In this document: in pieces, positions 26,204 to 35,384 of the stretch
How positions within the stretch are numbered: position 1 is the first letter of the stretch
Layout of the letters: the number at the start of each line of letters is the position of its first letter
DNA from: a bacterium OL-1
GTDB lineage: Bacteria; Actinomycetota; Coriobacteriia; Coriobacteriales; Atopobiaceae
DNA: 64,000 bases
Assembly (NCBI GenBank): GCA_000752675.2
Contig: LM994626.1
Coordinates: forward strand, 256,447-320,446
Direction of reading: 5' to 3'
The notes under the pieces: generated by a model
The model's database searches: none
Told to the model about the DNA's origin: nothing
What the model saw: only the letters and a program-made list of their open reading frames with translations
Made by a program: the position numbers and the translations under genes

Positions 26204-27539
26204 TTCGATGGCCCCCAATCTGCAGGTTGCGCTCGCGCGTGGTTGCCTCGGGGAGAAGGTCAACGCCTTTGAGCAGCGAGTTCTTGCCAAACTTGCGCTT
26301 CACGGCACTTATGGCCTCCTGCCGACGCCGCTCCCGGGCGTCTGCCTCGGGCGTGGCGAAGAGGCTGTCCTGGACGCCGGAAGCGTCCTCGGGAAGCACC
26401 CCCGTAGCGGTGAGGCCAAGGCGGTGCACCGGGCGTGAACGGTCAACGGAGGAATCGAAGATGCGCGTGGTTGCGGCCATGATCTGCTCGCGCGAGCTGG
26501 TGGGCACAAGGAGGCGCTCGGTGCCGCCGGCGGAGGCAACGGCTCGGTACCAGGCGCGGGGGTCCGAGCGATCACGGATGCCCGCGCGCTCCTCGGCCGA
26601 AAGGTCGTATCCCACGTACAAGTTCACGCCGCTGGCAACGAGCCGCTGGTCAACGAGGTCGAGAGCGAGGGAGTCTGCCATCTCGCGGGCGATGATGCGC
26701 GCACCGGCAAAGTCGCGGTTGCAGCCCAGAACCTGCGCCGTCGAGACGGAATGGGAGCCGGAGCGGTAGGCCTTGATGTCTGCCATGGTCACGGGCTCCA
26801 CACCCCATGCGTGGTCAATGAGAATCTCCGCGTCAACGCCAAACTCTCGGTAGAGGGGCTCGGCCGGGTAAGTGGCAACCTGGCCCATGGTGTGTATGCC
26901 CATAGCCGCAAGTCGCTCGGCGATGCCTGGCCCCACGCGCCAGAAGTCCGTGATGGGGCGGTGGTTCCACAGCGTAGTCCTATAGGTCTCCTCATCCAGC
27001 TCGCCAAAGAAGTCCCTGCTGTGCTTGGCAGTGATGTCGAGCGCAATCTTTGCCAGGTAGAGGTTGGTGCCCAGCCCGCAGGTGGCGGGGATGCTGGTGG
27101 TCTTGACCACGTCCTCGCGAATGCGCTCACCAAGCTCGCGCGCCGTGCAGCCGTAGAGGTCGAGATAGCCCGTGATGTCCATGAAGGCCTCGTCTATCGA
27201 GTAGACGTGAATGTCTTCAGGGGCAATCCAGCGCAGGTAGACCGCATAGACGTCGCACGAGCGCTCCATGTAGAGCGCCATTCTCGGCGGCACCATCACA
27301 TAGTCGATGGTCTGGGGGATCTCAAAGACGCGGCAGCGGTTGCGCACGCCCAGCGCCTTCATGGCCGGCGAGACCGCAAGGCAGATGGTCTTCTCCGTGC
27401 GTGAGGGGTCGGCCACCACAAGGCGCGTCGCGAGCGGGTCAAGGCCACGCTCCACGCACTCCACGCTTGCGTAGAAGCTCTTGAGGTCTATGCAGAGGTA
27501 CTGGCGCTCTTGCACGCGCGCCGCGGGGGCTTCTGCCAC
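26193..27539 (-). CDS. Y-family DNA polymerase (UmuC/DinB-like)
   Basis: A 448-residue translesion polymerase. Catalytic motifs: CIDLKSFYASVE with the first metal aspartate, YSIDEAFMD with the D-E pair, and the GLGTNLYLAKIALD helix that follows. The little-finger domain occupies the C-terminal part. It aligns better with the Gram-positive UvrX/YqjW type that pairs with YolD than with chromosomal DinB. The start is GTG 27539, one base after the DJ-1 stop, without a clear ribosome site, suggesting coupled translation. No LexA box was found in front of this gene or the DJ-1 gene, which is unusual for such operons. Confidence 0.9.
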   Translation of the reverse strand: MAEAPAARVQERQYLCIDLKSFYASVECVERGLDPLATRLVVADPSRTEKTICLAVSPAMKALGVRNRCRVFEIPQTIDYVMVPPRMALYMERSCDVYAVYLRWIAPEDIHVYSIDEAFMDITGYLDLYGCTARELGERIREDVVKTTSIPATCGLGTNLYLAKIALDITAKHSRDFFGELDEETYRTTLWNHRPITDFWRVGPGIAERLAAMGIHTMGQVATYPAEPLYREFGVDAEILIDHAWGVEPVTMADIKAYRSGSHSVSTAQVLGCNRDFAGARIIAREMADSLALDLVDQRLVASGVNLYVGYDLSAEERAGIRDRSDPRAWYRAVASAGGTERLLVPTSSREQIMAATTRIFDSSVDRSRPVHRLGLTATGVLPEDASGVQDSLFATPEADARERRRQEAISAVKRKFGKNSLLKGVDLLPEATTRERNLQIGGHRSGE

Positions 27540-27540
27540 G

Positions 27541-28122
27541 CTAGTGCTCGAGCACGATGCGGGGCTTGAGGTCCTCGACAGCGGCATCCCCCAGGAACCA
27601 GCGGACGATCTCGAGGCCAAACGGGATGGCGGTTGCCATGCCCTTGCTGGTGATCACGTTGCTGTCCACCACGGCAGGCTCCTCCGAGAGGATGGCGCCG
27701 TTCTCCACCAGCACGTGCTGGAAGTTGGGGTTCGAGGTTGCGGGGCGGTTGATGAGAATGCCCAGCTCAGCCAGGATCGAGGGAGCGGCGCAGATGGCAG
27801 CCACGCCCTTGCCCGCCTGGTCGAAGGCCTTGACGGCAGCGGTGAGGGGCTCGCACGCCTTGAGGTTGAGCGTTCCCGGCATGCCACCAGGCAGCACGAG
27901 CATGTCGTAGTCATCGAAGGAAAAGCCCTCGTCCGCAATAGAGCGGTCGCAGGTGATGGTGACCTGGTGCGAGGAGGTCACGGTGCGCTCCGGCGTGATG
28001 GACACGGTATCGGTGGGAATACCCGCGCGGAAGAGCAGGTCAACCACCGTGAGACCCTCGATTTCCTCGAGGCCGTTGGCCACGAACACTGCGACGCGCT
28101 TATCGGTCGACTGCCTGAACAT
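27541..28122 (-). CDS. DJ-1/PfpI family protein
   Basis: A 193-residue flavodoxin-like protein of the DJ-1/ThiJ group, members of which act as glyoxalases, deglycases, chaperones or redox sensors. It has the conserved acid near the N-terminus in NGLEEIE, the nucleophile elbow AICAAPSILAELG with the reactive cysteine, and LVLPGGMPG. ATG 28122 is preceded by a GAGG-like site. It starts a same-strand run into the polymerase, YolD-like and ABC genes. The palindrome copy C lies immediately upstream. The precise activity is not predictable. Confidence 0.88.
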   Translation of the reverse strand: MFRQSTDKRVAVFVANGLEEIEGLTVVDLLFRAGIPTDTVSITPERTVTSSHQVTITCDRSIADEGFSFDDYDMLVLPGGMPGTLNLKACEPLTAAVKAFDQAGKGVAAICAAPSILAELGILINRPATSNPNFQHVLVENGAILSEEPAVVDSNVITSKGMATAIPFGLEIVRWFLGDAAVEDLKPRIVLEH

Positions 28123-28136
28123 TCCGTACTCCTCTC

Positions 28137-28167
28137 ATGAGACAAAGGGACAGTCCCTTTGTCTCAT
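28137..28167. repeat. Dispersed palindrome family 1, copy C
   Basis: ATGAGACAAAGGGA (28137-28150) and its exact complement (28154-28167) surround the loop CAG. It sits 15 bases upstream of the DJ-1 start and about 80 bases downstream of the PTS IIA stop, wholly intergenic, and does not supply a stop codon here. Confidence 0.87.
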
Positions 28168-28245
28168 CATAAGAAGGGCGGCGCGCAAATGCGGCCGCCC
28201 TCGAAATCAACAGCTGCGCAGACGAGGAAACCCCGCCCCGTTGGC

Positions 28246-28707
28246 TTAGTCCTGATCGTCAATGCCCTTGTTGATGGCGTCGGCAATGACCTTGGGGTCA
28301 TCGGAGCCACGAACGAGGCTCTTGAAGTCATCCTTCATGAGCAGGACGGCGGTCTTGGACAGCAGCTTGATGTGCGTGGTGCCAGCCTCGCCGGCGGGAA
28401 CCAGCAGCGAGATGGCAATGTCGACGGGCTTCTCGTCGAAGGAAGGCCAGTCAAGGGCGTGGTCGTTCTTGAAGACGATGACGGCTGCCTTCTTGATGGC
28501 GGCGTCCTTTGCGTGCGGCACGGCAAAGCCGTCGGTCATGCCCGTCTCGCCCATGTCCTCGCGGGCGATAAAGGCCTTGTAGACGGCATCGGCGTCATCG
28601 GTGACGCCAAGCTCGACTGCCTTCTGGGAGATGAAGCGCAGCACCTCGTCGCGGCTCTCGGCGTGCTGGTTAACAAAGACGTCGTTGGAAGTTACGAAAT
28701 CGCTCAC
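28246..28707 (-). CDS. PTS EIIA component, fructose/galactitol (type 2) family
   Basis: A 153-residue soluble phosphocarrier. The phosphorylated histidine is H65 in FAVPHAKD, with the family's GMTDG approach and later IAISLLVPAGE strand. It should take phosphate from HPr and pass it to an EIIB. GTG 28707 is supported by AAGGAG seven bases upstream. No EIIB or EIIC is adjacent; a galactitol-type EIIB gene lies alone at 39625-39909. It has its own promoter and a striking leader hairpin. Confidence 0.88.
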   Translation of the reverse strand: MSDFVTSNDVFVNQHAESRDEVLRFISQKAVELGVTDDADAVYKAFIAREDMGETGMTDGFAVPHAKDAAIKKAAVIVFKNDHALDWPSFDEKPVDIAISLLVPAGEAGTTHIKLLSKTAVLLMKDDFKSLVRGSDDPKVIADAINKGIDDQD

Positions 28708-28736
28708 TGGGTGCTCCTTTGGACGTAGGAAACATG

Positions 28737-28801
28737 GGTCACCGTGCCCTGGCACGGTGACCTCTATACATAATAGTAGCAGCGAAGCCCGTCGCGCCCA
28801 A
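28737..28801 (-). promoter_or_regulatory. Promoter and leader hairpin of the PTS EIIA gene
   Basis: On the minus strand a -35 TTGGGC (28796-28801), 17-base spacer and -10 TACTAT (28773-28778) give a fair sigma-70 promoter. Directly downstream is a perfect 12-bp inverted repeat, GGTCACCGTGCC, at 28737-28748 against 28751-28762, separated by two bases, followed by the ribosome site. It could be a repressor operator overlapping the start of transcription or a 5' mRNA hairpin. Confidence 0.5.
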
Positions 28802-28825
28802 GAATTGAGGCCAGATACGCGCAGC

Positions 28826-29968
28826 CTACGTAACGGGAAGGCCTTTGCCCAGCGCCATAAGCGAGAATACCCTGGCCGCTGCGAGGTGATAGTTCCTCTC
28901 GGCATGAGCCAGGGCATCTGCCACGTCACCACAGTCGATAACCGTTGGCACAAGCGCGTCTACGCCCAGGTCCATGAGGTCAAGGGCACCGGGGTCCATA
29001 CCACCCACTATGGCTATGCAGGGCACGCCCAACCGCTTGCAGCGCGATGCCACGCCCGAGACCACCTTGCCGTGAGCCGACTGCGCATCGGCGTGTCCCT
29101 CGCCCGTGATACAGAGATCTGCGCCGAGAAGTGCCTGGTCAAGCCCCACAACATCAAGAACCCAATCGATTCCTGGAACCGACGTGGCGCCGAGGAAGAG
29201 GCGTATCGCCGCACCAAGGCCACCGGCTGCGCCGTCGCCAGGCTGGTCCGCGCTGTGGCCAAGCGTGCGCTCGAGCACGCGCGCGAACGACGCCATGCCA
29301 TGCTCGAGCTCTTCTATCTGCTGCGGGTTGGCGCCCTTCTGCGGCGCAAAGACGCGCGTGGCACCACGGGGACCGAGCAGCGGGTTGTCGACATCGCAGA
29401 GGAGGCGGAAACGCGCGTGCGAGACGAGCGGGTCGAGACCAGAGGTGTCAATGCTGCTTACGCGGGCAAGATCTGCGCCTGTGCCTTCAAGCTCCCCTTT
29501 CGCGGAGTCCAAAAAGCGCACGCCCAGCGCGCGCATTGCCCCCATGTCACCGTCGTTGGTAGCGCTACCCCCAATGGCAATCGTTACCTCTGTGGCACCG
29601 TTACTCAGTGCGTGGAGCACGAGCTGACCCGTTCCATAGGTACTGGTAAGCAGGGGGTTTCGCTCTGCGTGCGTGAGCAGCGGGAGCCCGGAGGCTGCCG
29701 CCATCTCGATGATGGCACGGTTGCCTGGCAGCATGCCGTAGGTTGCCTCGACGGGTCTGCCAAGTGGATCTGACACGGTCGCCTCAATGAGGGCACCGCC
29801 AAGGGAGGCCACCACGGCGTCAACCGTCCCCTCGCCCCCATCTGCCACAGCAAGCCTGGTGCAGGCCACGTTGGGAAACGCGCGTGCGGCCTCTTCCTCG
29901 AGGATTGCGGCCGCCCTGGCCGAACTGATGGTGCCCTTGAGCGAGTCGGACGCAAAGACAAACCTCAT
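28826..29968 (-). CDS. glxK: Glycerate kinase (GlxK/GarK family)
   Basis: A 380-residue kinase that phosphorylates glycerate with ATP, feeding glycolysis. The start FASDSLKGTIS, ADGGEGTVDA, IAIGGSATNDGD and the C-terminal ITGEGHADAQSAHGK are family hallmarks. ATG 29968 follows AGAGGAG; the upstream open frame is low complexity. It is monocistronic, with the PTS EIIA promoter just downstream. The 307-base gap up to 30276 contains its promoter region and palindrome family 3. Confidence 0.92.
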   Translation of the reverse strand: MRFVFASDSLKGTISSARAAAILEEEAARAFPNVACTRLAVADGGEGTVDAVVASLGGALIEATVSDPLGRPVEATYGMLPGNRAIIEMAAASGLPLLTHAERNPLLTSTYGTGQLVLHALSNGATEVTIAIGGSATNDGDMGAMRALGVRFLDSAKGELEGTGADLARVSSIDTSGLDPLVSHARFRLLCDVDNPLLGPRGATRVFAPQKGANPQQIEELEHGMASFARVLERTLGHSADQPGDGAAGGLGAAIRLFLGATSVPGIDWVLDVVGLDQALLGADLCITGEGHADAQSAHGKVVSGVASRCKRLGVPCIAIVGGMDPGALDLMDLGVDALVPTVIDCGDVADALAHAERNYHLAAARVFSLMALGKGLPVT

Positions 29969-30109
29969 GTGCGCTCTCCTCTCTGCGCGCGGCGGCACTC
30001 GTCGGCCAGCCGCGGCACCACCCGTCGACCTCGATACCGCCTGCCGGTGGCCTCCGCAGCGCTGTCCGCCCTCTACGATGCCACTCGCCGATAGCCTCCG
30101 CGGCGCTAT

Positions 30110-30169
30110 GGGGCTGTTTTCCGACACATTAGGCTAATAGAACACTGTTATGTGTGGGAAAACGGCCCC
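30110..30169. repeat. Palindrome family 3, left element (20-bp arms)
   Basis: Arms GGGGCTGTTTTCCGACACAT (30110-30129) and 30150-30169 are complementary at 18 of 20 positions around a 20-base loop. It lies in the gap 29969-30275 between glycerate kinase and the nuclease-like pseudogene, which otherwise holds no gene. A related GGGGCCATTTTCCGTTACAT stands on the other side of the pseudogene. Confidence 0.7.
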
Positions 30170-30275
30170 GCAACAACTGACGAATATCATCTACCCGTTT
30201 CATGGCCGACCGTCACCGCCATGATGGATACTAGATGGCCACGCCAAGCCCCAAGTGGCAAAAGAAGGTGGCACC

Positions 30276-31499
30276 ATGTCGAAGGTCGCGCAGAGAAGAA
30301 TCATGGAGCAGGCAGACCAGGTAGCGGCTGCGCTTGCCTTCTTCTCGCCATCTGTCGAGAAGGACGAGTGCGTCGCCTCGCGAATGGCAGCGGTCGGAGA
30401 CCTCGTGCGGGTGTGTCCGAGAGTCTACGCACGTCCATCAGACTGGGAGGAACTCCGTCCCGACGCTCGGCATCTCTGACTAGCTAGAGCGCTGCAGGAT
30501 AAGCACCATTCCTGGGTGTTTTGTGGAACAACGGCAGCCCTCATCCATGGCATTTCGGTCTCATTTGGCCAATTGGACGGCATCATGCGTGCAGTTGGTC
30601 GGCATGGGCACGCAAGGCAAACAGAAATCGTTCGTCAGCTAAAGACACCCAATGACGATATTGTGATTGTCGATGGGCTCCGCGTAACGCCAATCCTCCA
30701 GACGGTCTTTGACTGCATGCGTTGGATGCCATTTGCAGAGGGACTTGTTGTTGCCGTTTCCACCCTCCGAGCAAGGCTCGTCGAGAAGGACCAGCTCATC
30801 GACTATATCCTCTCACGGGAAAGCGGCGTTCGAGGGGTTCCACAGGCCTATGTCTGTGCCATACATGCAGACGGCCGCGCGGAGAATGGCGGTGAGTCAC
30901 TCTCGCGCGCAATCATGCTGGAGCTGGGCTTTGCTTGTCCTGAGCCGCGGGTGGAGGTTCCTAATCCGATTAACCCAGGCCACCCGTATCGCCTGGACTT
31001 TGCCTGGAGGCTTGCAAACGGGCAGCTATTTGGCGGGGAACACGACGGACTCGAGAAGTACACCAACGATGACATGCTTGCCGGCAGAAGCGCGCTTGAC
31101 GCTCTTGTGACTGAGCGCCAGCGAGAATCCCGCATCTCTGCGCTTGGCATTAAGGTGCTCCGGTTTACGGCACGTCAGAGATGCAACGCAGAGCAAATGT
31201 GGGGGCTCCTCTCGGCATACGGGGTTCCGTGGGTCGGCGTCCCGGAGGAGATTTCCTCCCCCAAAGCGGCTGCACGCATGCTTGCCAAAGCCCGAAGGTG
31301 GCGTCGCGAGGAGCGGTGGATTCAGGATCGGCTCCTAGACTCATACCAAATGCGGCTGGAATCGCGGCTTGTTACCATCGAGGTAATCCAAGGCTCGTGG
31401 CGAAAGCACGACTCCAGAGACCGAGTTGGGCGACCGCAGCGTAGCAACGCTGCGGCATCCATCCATCACACAGGCACCCATAGTGCAGGGTCCCTCTAG
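30276..31499 (+). pseudogene. Coriobacteria-type AbiEi/DUF559-like protein gene, split by one in-frame TGA
   Basis: From ATG 30276 the frame encodes a 67-residue winged-helix-like start, stops at TGA 30477-30479, then continues in the same frame as LARALQDKHHSWVFCGTTAAL onwards to 31499. In relatives I recall, the wHTH, the 'FCGxTAALIHG' stretch and the nuclease-like domain are one protein, so a single nonsense change has split it. The C-terminal part has an acidic RLDFAW strand and GGEHDG, resembling a PD-(D/E)XK core. An internal GTG at 30516 might still make a 327-residue product. It is bracketed by family 3 palindromes, like the 12.6 kb gene with family 2. Confidence 0.65.
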
Positions 31500-31549
31500 T
31501 GTAGGTCCCCTTTAGTGCGGAGCCCGATAGCGCGAGGTCCCCAGTACGG
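31482..31549. repeat. Degenerate 14-16 bp tandem repeats
   Basis: About five successive units of the type AGTGCAGGGTCCCTCT run through the end of the nuclease-like pseudogene and past its stop (unit starts near 31482, 31498, 31514, 31529 and 31543). They decay along the array. They lie just before the right-hand palindrome. Confidence 0.5.
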
Positions 31550-31550
31550 T

Positions 31551-31622
31551 GGCTGTGGGGCCATTTTCCGTTACATAACACAGTTTACCAAGGGCGAAAC
31601 GTCGAATTCTAGCCCCACAGCC
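31551..31622. repeat. Palindrome family 3, right element
   Basis: A perfect 11-bp terminal inverted repeat, GGCTGTGGGGC at 31551-31561 with its complement at 31612-31622, encloses CATTTTCCGTTACATAACACAG. That interior resembles the arm of the left element at 30110. It could also act as a terminator-like structure for the 31683 gene's transcript, which ends 60 bases away, but no T-tract follows the stem. Confidence 0.55.
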
Positions 31623-31682
31623 GACGGACGGAAGCCAACGAGCAGAAGCCGGTGCGTCGACAGGCCGCCCACCGCCAACCCT

Positions 31683-34600
31683 CTACTCGCTCCTGAGCGC
31701 CTCAACCGGATCTTCGCGCGACGCCTTTGCCGCCGGGATGAGCCCCGCAATAAACGTGAGCGCCACAGAAATCGCAATGAGCGCCGCGGCCGCCTGGGGC
31801 GGGAGTTGTGCGAGGTTCACCACGTCGAAGTTGCTCTCGATAATCGCGTTTGCAGGGATGAGAAGCGCCAACGTGATGAGTATGCCCATGGCACCGGCGA
31901 CGAATCCCTCTATCACGGTCTCGGCATTGAACACCTCGGAGATGTTGTGCTTGCTCGCGCCAATCGAGCGCAGGATGCCAATCTCCTTCTTGCGCTCCAG
32001 CACCGAGATGTAGGTGATGATACCAATCATGATTGACGAGACCACCAGCGAGATGGACACAAACGCAACCAGCATGGCGGTCACCATGTTGAGGATGTCC
32101 GAGACCGAGCTCATCATTGCCCCGACCATGTCCGACCAGCTCACGACCTTGCTGTCCTCCCCAGCTTCCCGCTGCATGTCGTTGTAGCCGTTGAGAATAG
32201 ATATGACATTGTCCTTGGCGGTGAAGTCCGTAGGATAGATGTCGATCTCCGAGGGCTTGTCCAGATCGGCGTATCCCAGCTTGGTGAGGTTGCCCTCGTA
32301 GGTAGCGCTCCCCGAACCCAAAAGCGAGCTCATGATTCCCTTGAGGTCATCTTCGGTGAGATTAAACTGGAACGCATCCGCAAGCTTGGACTCATCCACC
32401 TTCATCGCGCCCGCCATGTTGCCCATGAAGTTCTGCATGGATGCGGTGAGTGCTGTCTTGAGCCCAGCCTCAATCTGCGTCGTCGCCTGGGTCATTATCT
32501 GCGTCATGGCGGACTGCACGTACTGGCTTACCGCGCTTGTAATGGCAGTGGTAAGAGCGCCCGCGACCTTCTGCTGGTAGAGCGCAAGGACCTTGTTCAC
32601 GACGTCCTCCCCCACGCCCTCGGGCGTGGTCGCCTCGGAGCCCGTAAGCTTTCCAACGGCAGCGGTCAGCTGCTGCTTGAGGTCATCGGTGTCGATGGCG
32701 TCCTCCACTGCGGCCCGGATCTTCTCGCTCACCGCGTCTGACGCAATGTAGTCCGCGACGCTCCCGTCCGGGTTCTCCTTCTGCCAGGCTGCCCAGCCCT
32801 GTGCCACCTGCGTGAGAGCCTGCGCCAGCCGCTCCTGCCCCCCATCCTTGAACTTCACGCTCACTCCCGAGAGCGCCTCGCGAACCTGGTCTTCCGTGAG
32901 GTTGGGGAAGATCTGCTTGAGGTCATCCGCCGAAAGCTGCGGGACGTCGGCAGCGTCAAGCTGGAGCTCTGAGGGGTCCATCTGGGGCACGGCAATTGAC
33001 GAGAGGTCCATCGACGACAGGTCGAGACCAGAGAGGTCCAGATTCGACGCGCTCGAGGCAAGGGCGGCACTATCAAACGAGAAGGCCGACTGGAACTTGG
33101 TTCCGTCAACTGTCACAAATGACGAGAAGTCCAGCTTGCTCGTGTTGCCCGCCGCCTCGTCCTCGAAGGTCTCTCCTGTAAAGACGTCCACGTCGGGGTT
33201 GGCAATCTGGTCCTGGACAATCTGCGAGTCCTGGGCAGCAGAGATGACCTGCTGAGTAAGCGCCTTGGTGTAGTACAGGCCCGACGAGAGCGTGGACGCG
33301 CGGTTCTCGGGCTTGGGCTGCACAATGCCCACGATGTGGAGCTTCGTGCCGTTCTCGACCAACGACTCCATGTACCCCTCGTCATCCGAGCGGTCGGACC
33401 ACACCCCAAGGCTGTCCTCGTACGTATACATGTCGCTCGCGTTCACAAGCGAGAACGTTGGCGCCATGAGCTGGTCGTAGGTGTAGGTGGCAGAGGTGTC
33501 ATCGGCGTCGACAGCCTCCCCCGAAACGTACTCGCTCACCATCTTCTCGAGGTCGCCGTGGTCGCGCAGGCCCATGTCGTAGGCGAGAAGGTCGAGCAGC
33601 TTCCCCTTGGAATCGAGCACCAGAACCAGCTCGTCCGCCGCCTCCGGCCAGCGGCCGGCCTTCACGTCGTACTGACCCTCGAAGAGCGATGGGGTGTCGG
33701 GCAGCTCGGAGAACACGTTGGTCGACATGCCCATCGGGGACGCACCGGCAGAGTTCATTCCCAGTGACGAGAAAGACGACTCCGGGTTTACCTGGACGGG
33801 GCCATTTGACGTATCAGCCAGGAAAATCTGCGGCGTGACATTGTACTTGTACTCGATGGCCGAGACCTGGTCGCGAATGCCCCCGCCATTCTCGTCGAGG
33901 TACGTCTTGAGCGAAGCGGTGTCGTTTGAGCCCACGCTCTGGGCCATGTTGGAGACCATGGGCGTGGTGGCCACCGTACCGTCCTCGCTCGAGTCGGCAT
34001 TGTCTCTGCTCGACAAGCCGTCGCCCTCCGCGCTAGCAGCAGAGAGCATCGATGACATGTCCACGCTCTGCTCGGAAATCTGGACCGGATAGGCCGAGAG
34101 GGTCTCCTCCTCGACGTTGTTGATGTAGTTGTTGACCCCATTGGCGAGCGAGAGAATCGCGGCAATGCCGATGATGCCAATCGATCCAGCAAAGGCCGTC
34201 ATTATCGTGCGGCCCTTCTTGGTCATGAGGTTGTTGAACGAGAGGCCCATGGCCGTGAGGAACGACATCGAGGTCTTGCGTGTGGGCTTGGCAGGGCGGC
34301 GCTCCTCCTCCGGACCGGGCTCGAAGGGGTCTGAGTCGCTCGTGATGTGGCCGTCGCGCAGCTCGACGATGCGCGTGGCGTACTGGCGGGCAAGTTCGGG
34401 GTTGTGGGTGACCATCACCACCAGCCGGTCGCGCGAGACCTCCTTGAGGAGGTCCATCACCTGCACGGACGTCACCGAGTCAAGCGCGCCCGTGGGCTCG
34501 TCGGCAAGAAGAATCTCGGGGTCGTTGATGAGGGCGCGCGCTATGGCCACACGCTGCATCTGCCCGCCCGAGAGCTGGGCCGGCCGCTTATCCACGTGGT

Positions 34601-34997
34601 CCGCCAGGCCCACGTCGGCAAGCGCCTTGAGGGCGCGCTTGCGCCGCTCCGCGCGAGAGACGCCAGAGAGCGTGAGTGCCAGCTCCACGTTGGCGAGGAT
34701 GGTCTGGTGAGGGATGAGGTTGTAGCTCTGGAACACGAAGCCAATTCGATTGTTGCGGTAGGCGTCCCAGTCACGGTCGCGGAAGCGCTTCGTGGAGATG
34801 CCGTCCACCAGAAGGTCGCCGGAGTCAAAGTGGTCGAGGCCGCCCACCACGTTGAGCATTGTCGTCTTGCCCGAGCCAGAGGGGCCGAGAACCGCCACAA
34901 ACTCGGAATCGCGGAAGGCCACGCTAATGTGGTCGAGTGCGACCTGCGTGAAGTTTCCCGTCACGTACTTCTTGGAGATGTCCCTGAGCTCGAGCAT
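31683..34997 (-). CDS. MacB-like fused ABC exporter (ATPase + FtsX permease)
   Basis: A 1104-residue single-chain transporter. Residues 1-225 are the ATPase (Walker [29 protein letters not shown]). A helix near 259-285 follows, then about 670 extracytoplasmic residues rich in Ser, Asp and Ala with alternating hydrophobic stretches, and a C-terminal FtsX module of three helices (about 965-1104). The extracytoplasmic part is far larger than in E. coli MacB, as in some Gram-positive lipoprotein or peptide exporters. ATG 34997 follows AGGA. It is monocistronic. It may export a peptide or detect envelope stress; no partner gene is present. Confidence 0.87.
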   Translation of the reverse strand: MLELRDISKKYVTGNFTQVALDHISVAFRDSEFVAVLGPSGSGKTTMLNVVGGLDHFDSGDLLVDGISTKRFRDRDWDAYRNNRIGFVFQSYNLIPHQTILANVELALTLSGVSRAERRKRALKALADVGLADHVDKRPAQLSGGQMQRVAIARALINDPEILLADEPTGALDSVTSVQVMDLLKEVSRDRLVVMVTHNPELARQYATRIVELRDGHITSDSDPFEPGPEEERRPAKPTRKTSMSFLTAMGLSFNNLMTKKGRTIMTAFAGSIGIIGIAAILSLANGVNNYINNVEEETLSAYPVQISEQSVDMSSMLSAASAEGDGLSSRDNADSSEDGTVATTPMVSNMAQSVGSNDTASLKTYLDENGGGIRDQVSAIEYKYNVTPQIFLADTSNGPVQVNPESSFSSLGMNSAGASPMGMSTNVFSELPDTPSLFEGQYDVKAGRWPEAADELVLVLDSKGKLLDLLAYDMGLRDHGDLEKMVSEYVSGEAVDADDTSATYTYDQLMAPTFSLVNASDMYTYEDSLGVWSDRSDDEGYMESLVENGTKLHIVGIVQPKPENRASTLSSGLYYTKALTQQVISAAQDSQIVQDQIANPDVDVFTGETFEDEAAGNTSKLDFSSFVTVDGTKFQSAFSFDSAALASSASNLDLSGLDLSSMDLSSIAVPQMDPSELQLDAADVPQLSADDLKQIFPNLTEDQVREALSGVSVKFKDGGQERLAQALTQVAQGWAAWQKENPDGSVADYIASDAVSEKIRAAVEDAIDTDDLKQQLTAAVGKLTGSEATTPEGVGEDVVNKVLALYQQKVAGALTTAITSAVSQYVQSAMTQIMTQATTQIEAGLKTALTASMQNFMGNMAGAMKVDESKLADAFQFNLTEDDLKGIMSSLLGSGSATYEGNLTKLGYADLDKPSEIDIYPTDFTAKDNVISILNGYNDMQREAGEDSKVVSWSDMVGAMMSSVSDILNMVTAMLVAFVSISLVVSSIMIGIITYISVLERKKEIGILRSIGASKHNISEVFNAETVIEGFVAGAMGILITLALLIPANAIIESNFDVVNLAQLPPQAAAALIAISVALTFIAGLIPAAKASREDPVEALRSE

Positions 34998-35141
34998 GCG
35001 ATTCCTGTCGGTTGACGTTATTCTGGCTCATCCCAGCTTACCCAAGGGTACCTTCGCGAATCGCCCCAAGGACTTGGTCTACGAAAGCGATACCAAACTT
35101 GAGGGCCGGCTGCGCGGCATGTTTCCCAAGCGGGCTTGCGG

Positions 35142-35218
35142 AGTTTAGCTCCTTTTCTTAAACACCCTCTACGTTTCCGCAGGTAGCTGGCAACCGTTTT
35201 AAGAAAGGGAGCTAAACT
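35142..35218. repeat. Palindrome family 4 in the MacB/Mrp divergent gap
   Basis: The 21-base arm AGTTTAGCTCCTTTTCTTAAA (35142-35162) meets its inverted partner at 35198-35218 with one mismatch; 35 bases lie between. It occupies the middle of the 387-base gap 34998-35384, which otherwise contains no gene. The stem lacks a T-tract in either direction beyond its own arms. Confidence 0.7.
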
Positions 35219-35384
35219 GCGCCTCCCGGCACCGCCGGAAGCCATCGGCGGCCACGCTCCTAGCGCCCGCAGCAACCGTCGACGCTGCACCGCCGGCGAC
35301 ACGACCCTCTCGCCCGCTGTGCCCTTGGGTAGAATTGAGCGTGCAACTTACGCGCCGCTCGGCGGCAAGACGGAGAGGAACGCC

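Noticed and set aside
31683-34997. Treating the MacB-like gene as a fusion artefact of separate ATPase and permease genes
   Set aside because: The frame is continuous with an intact linker and a normal MacB-type domain order, so a genuine single-chain transporter is the simpler reading.
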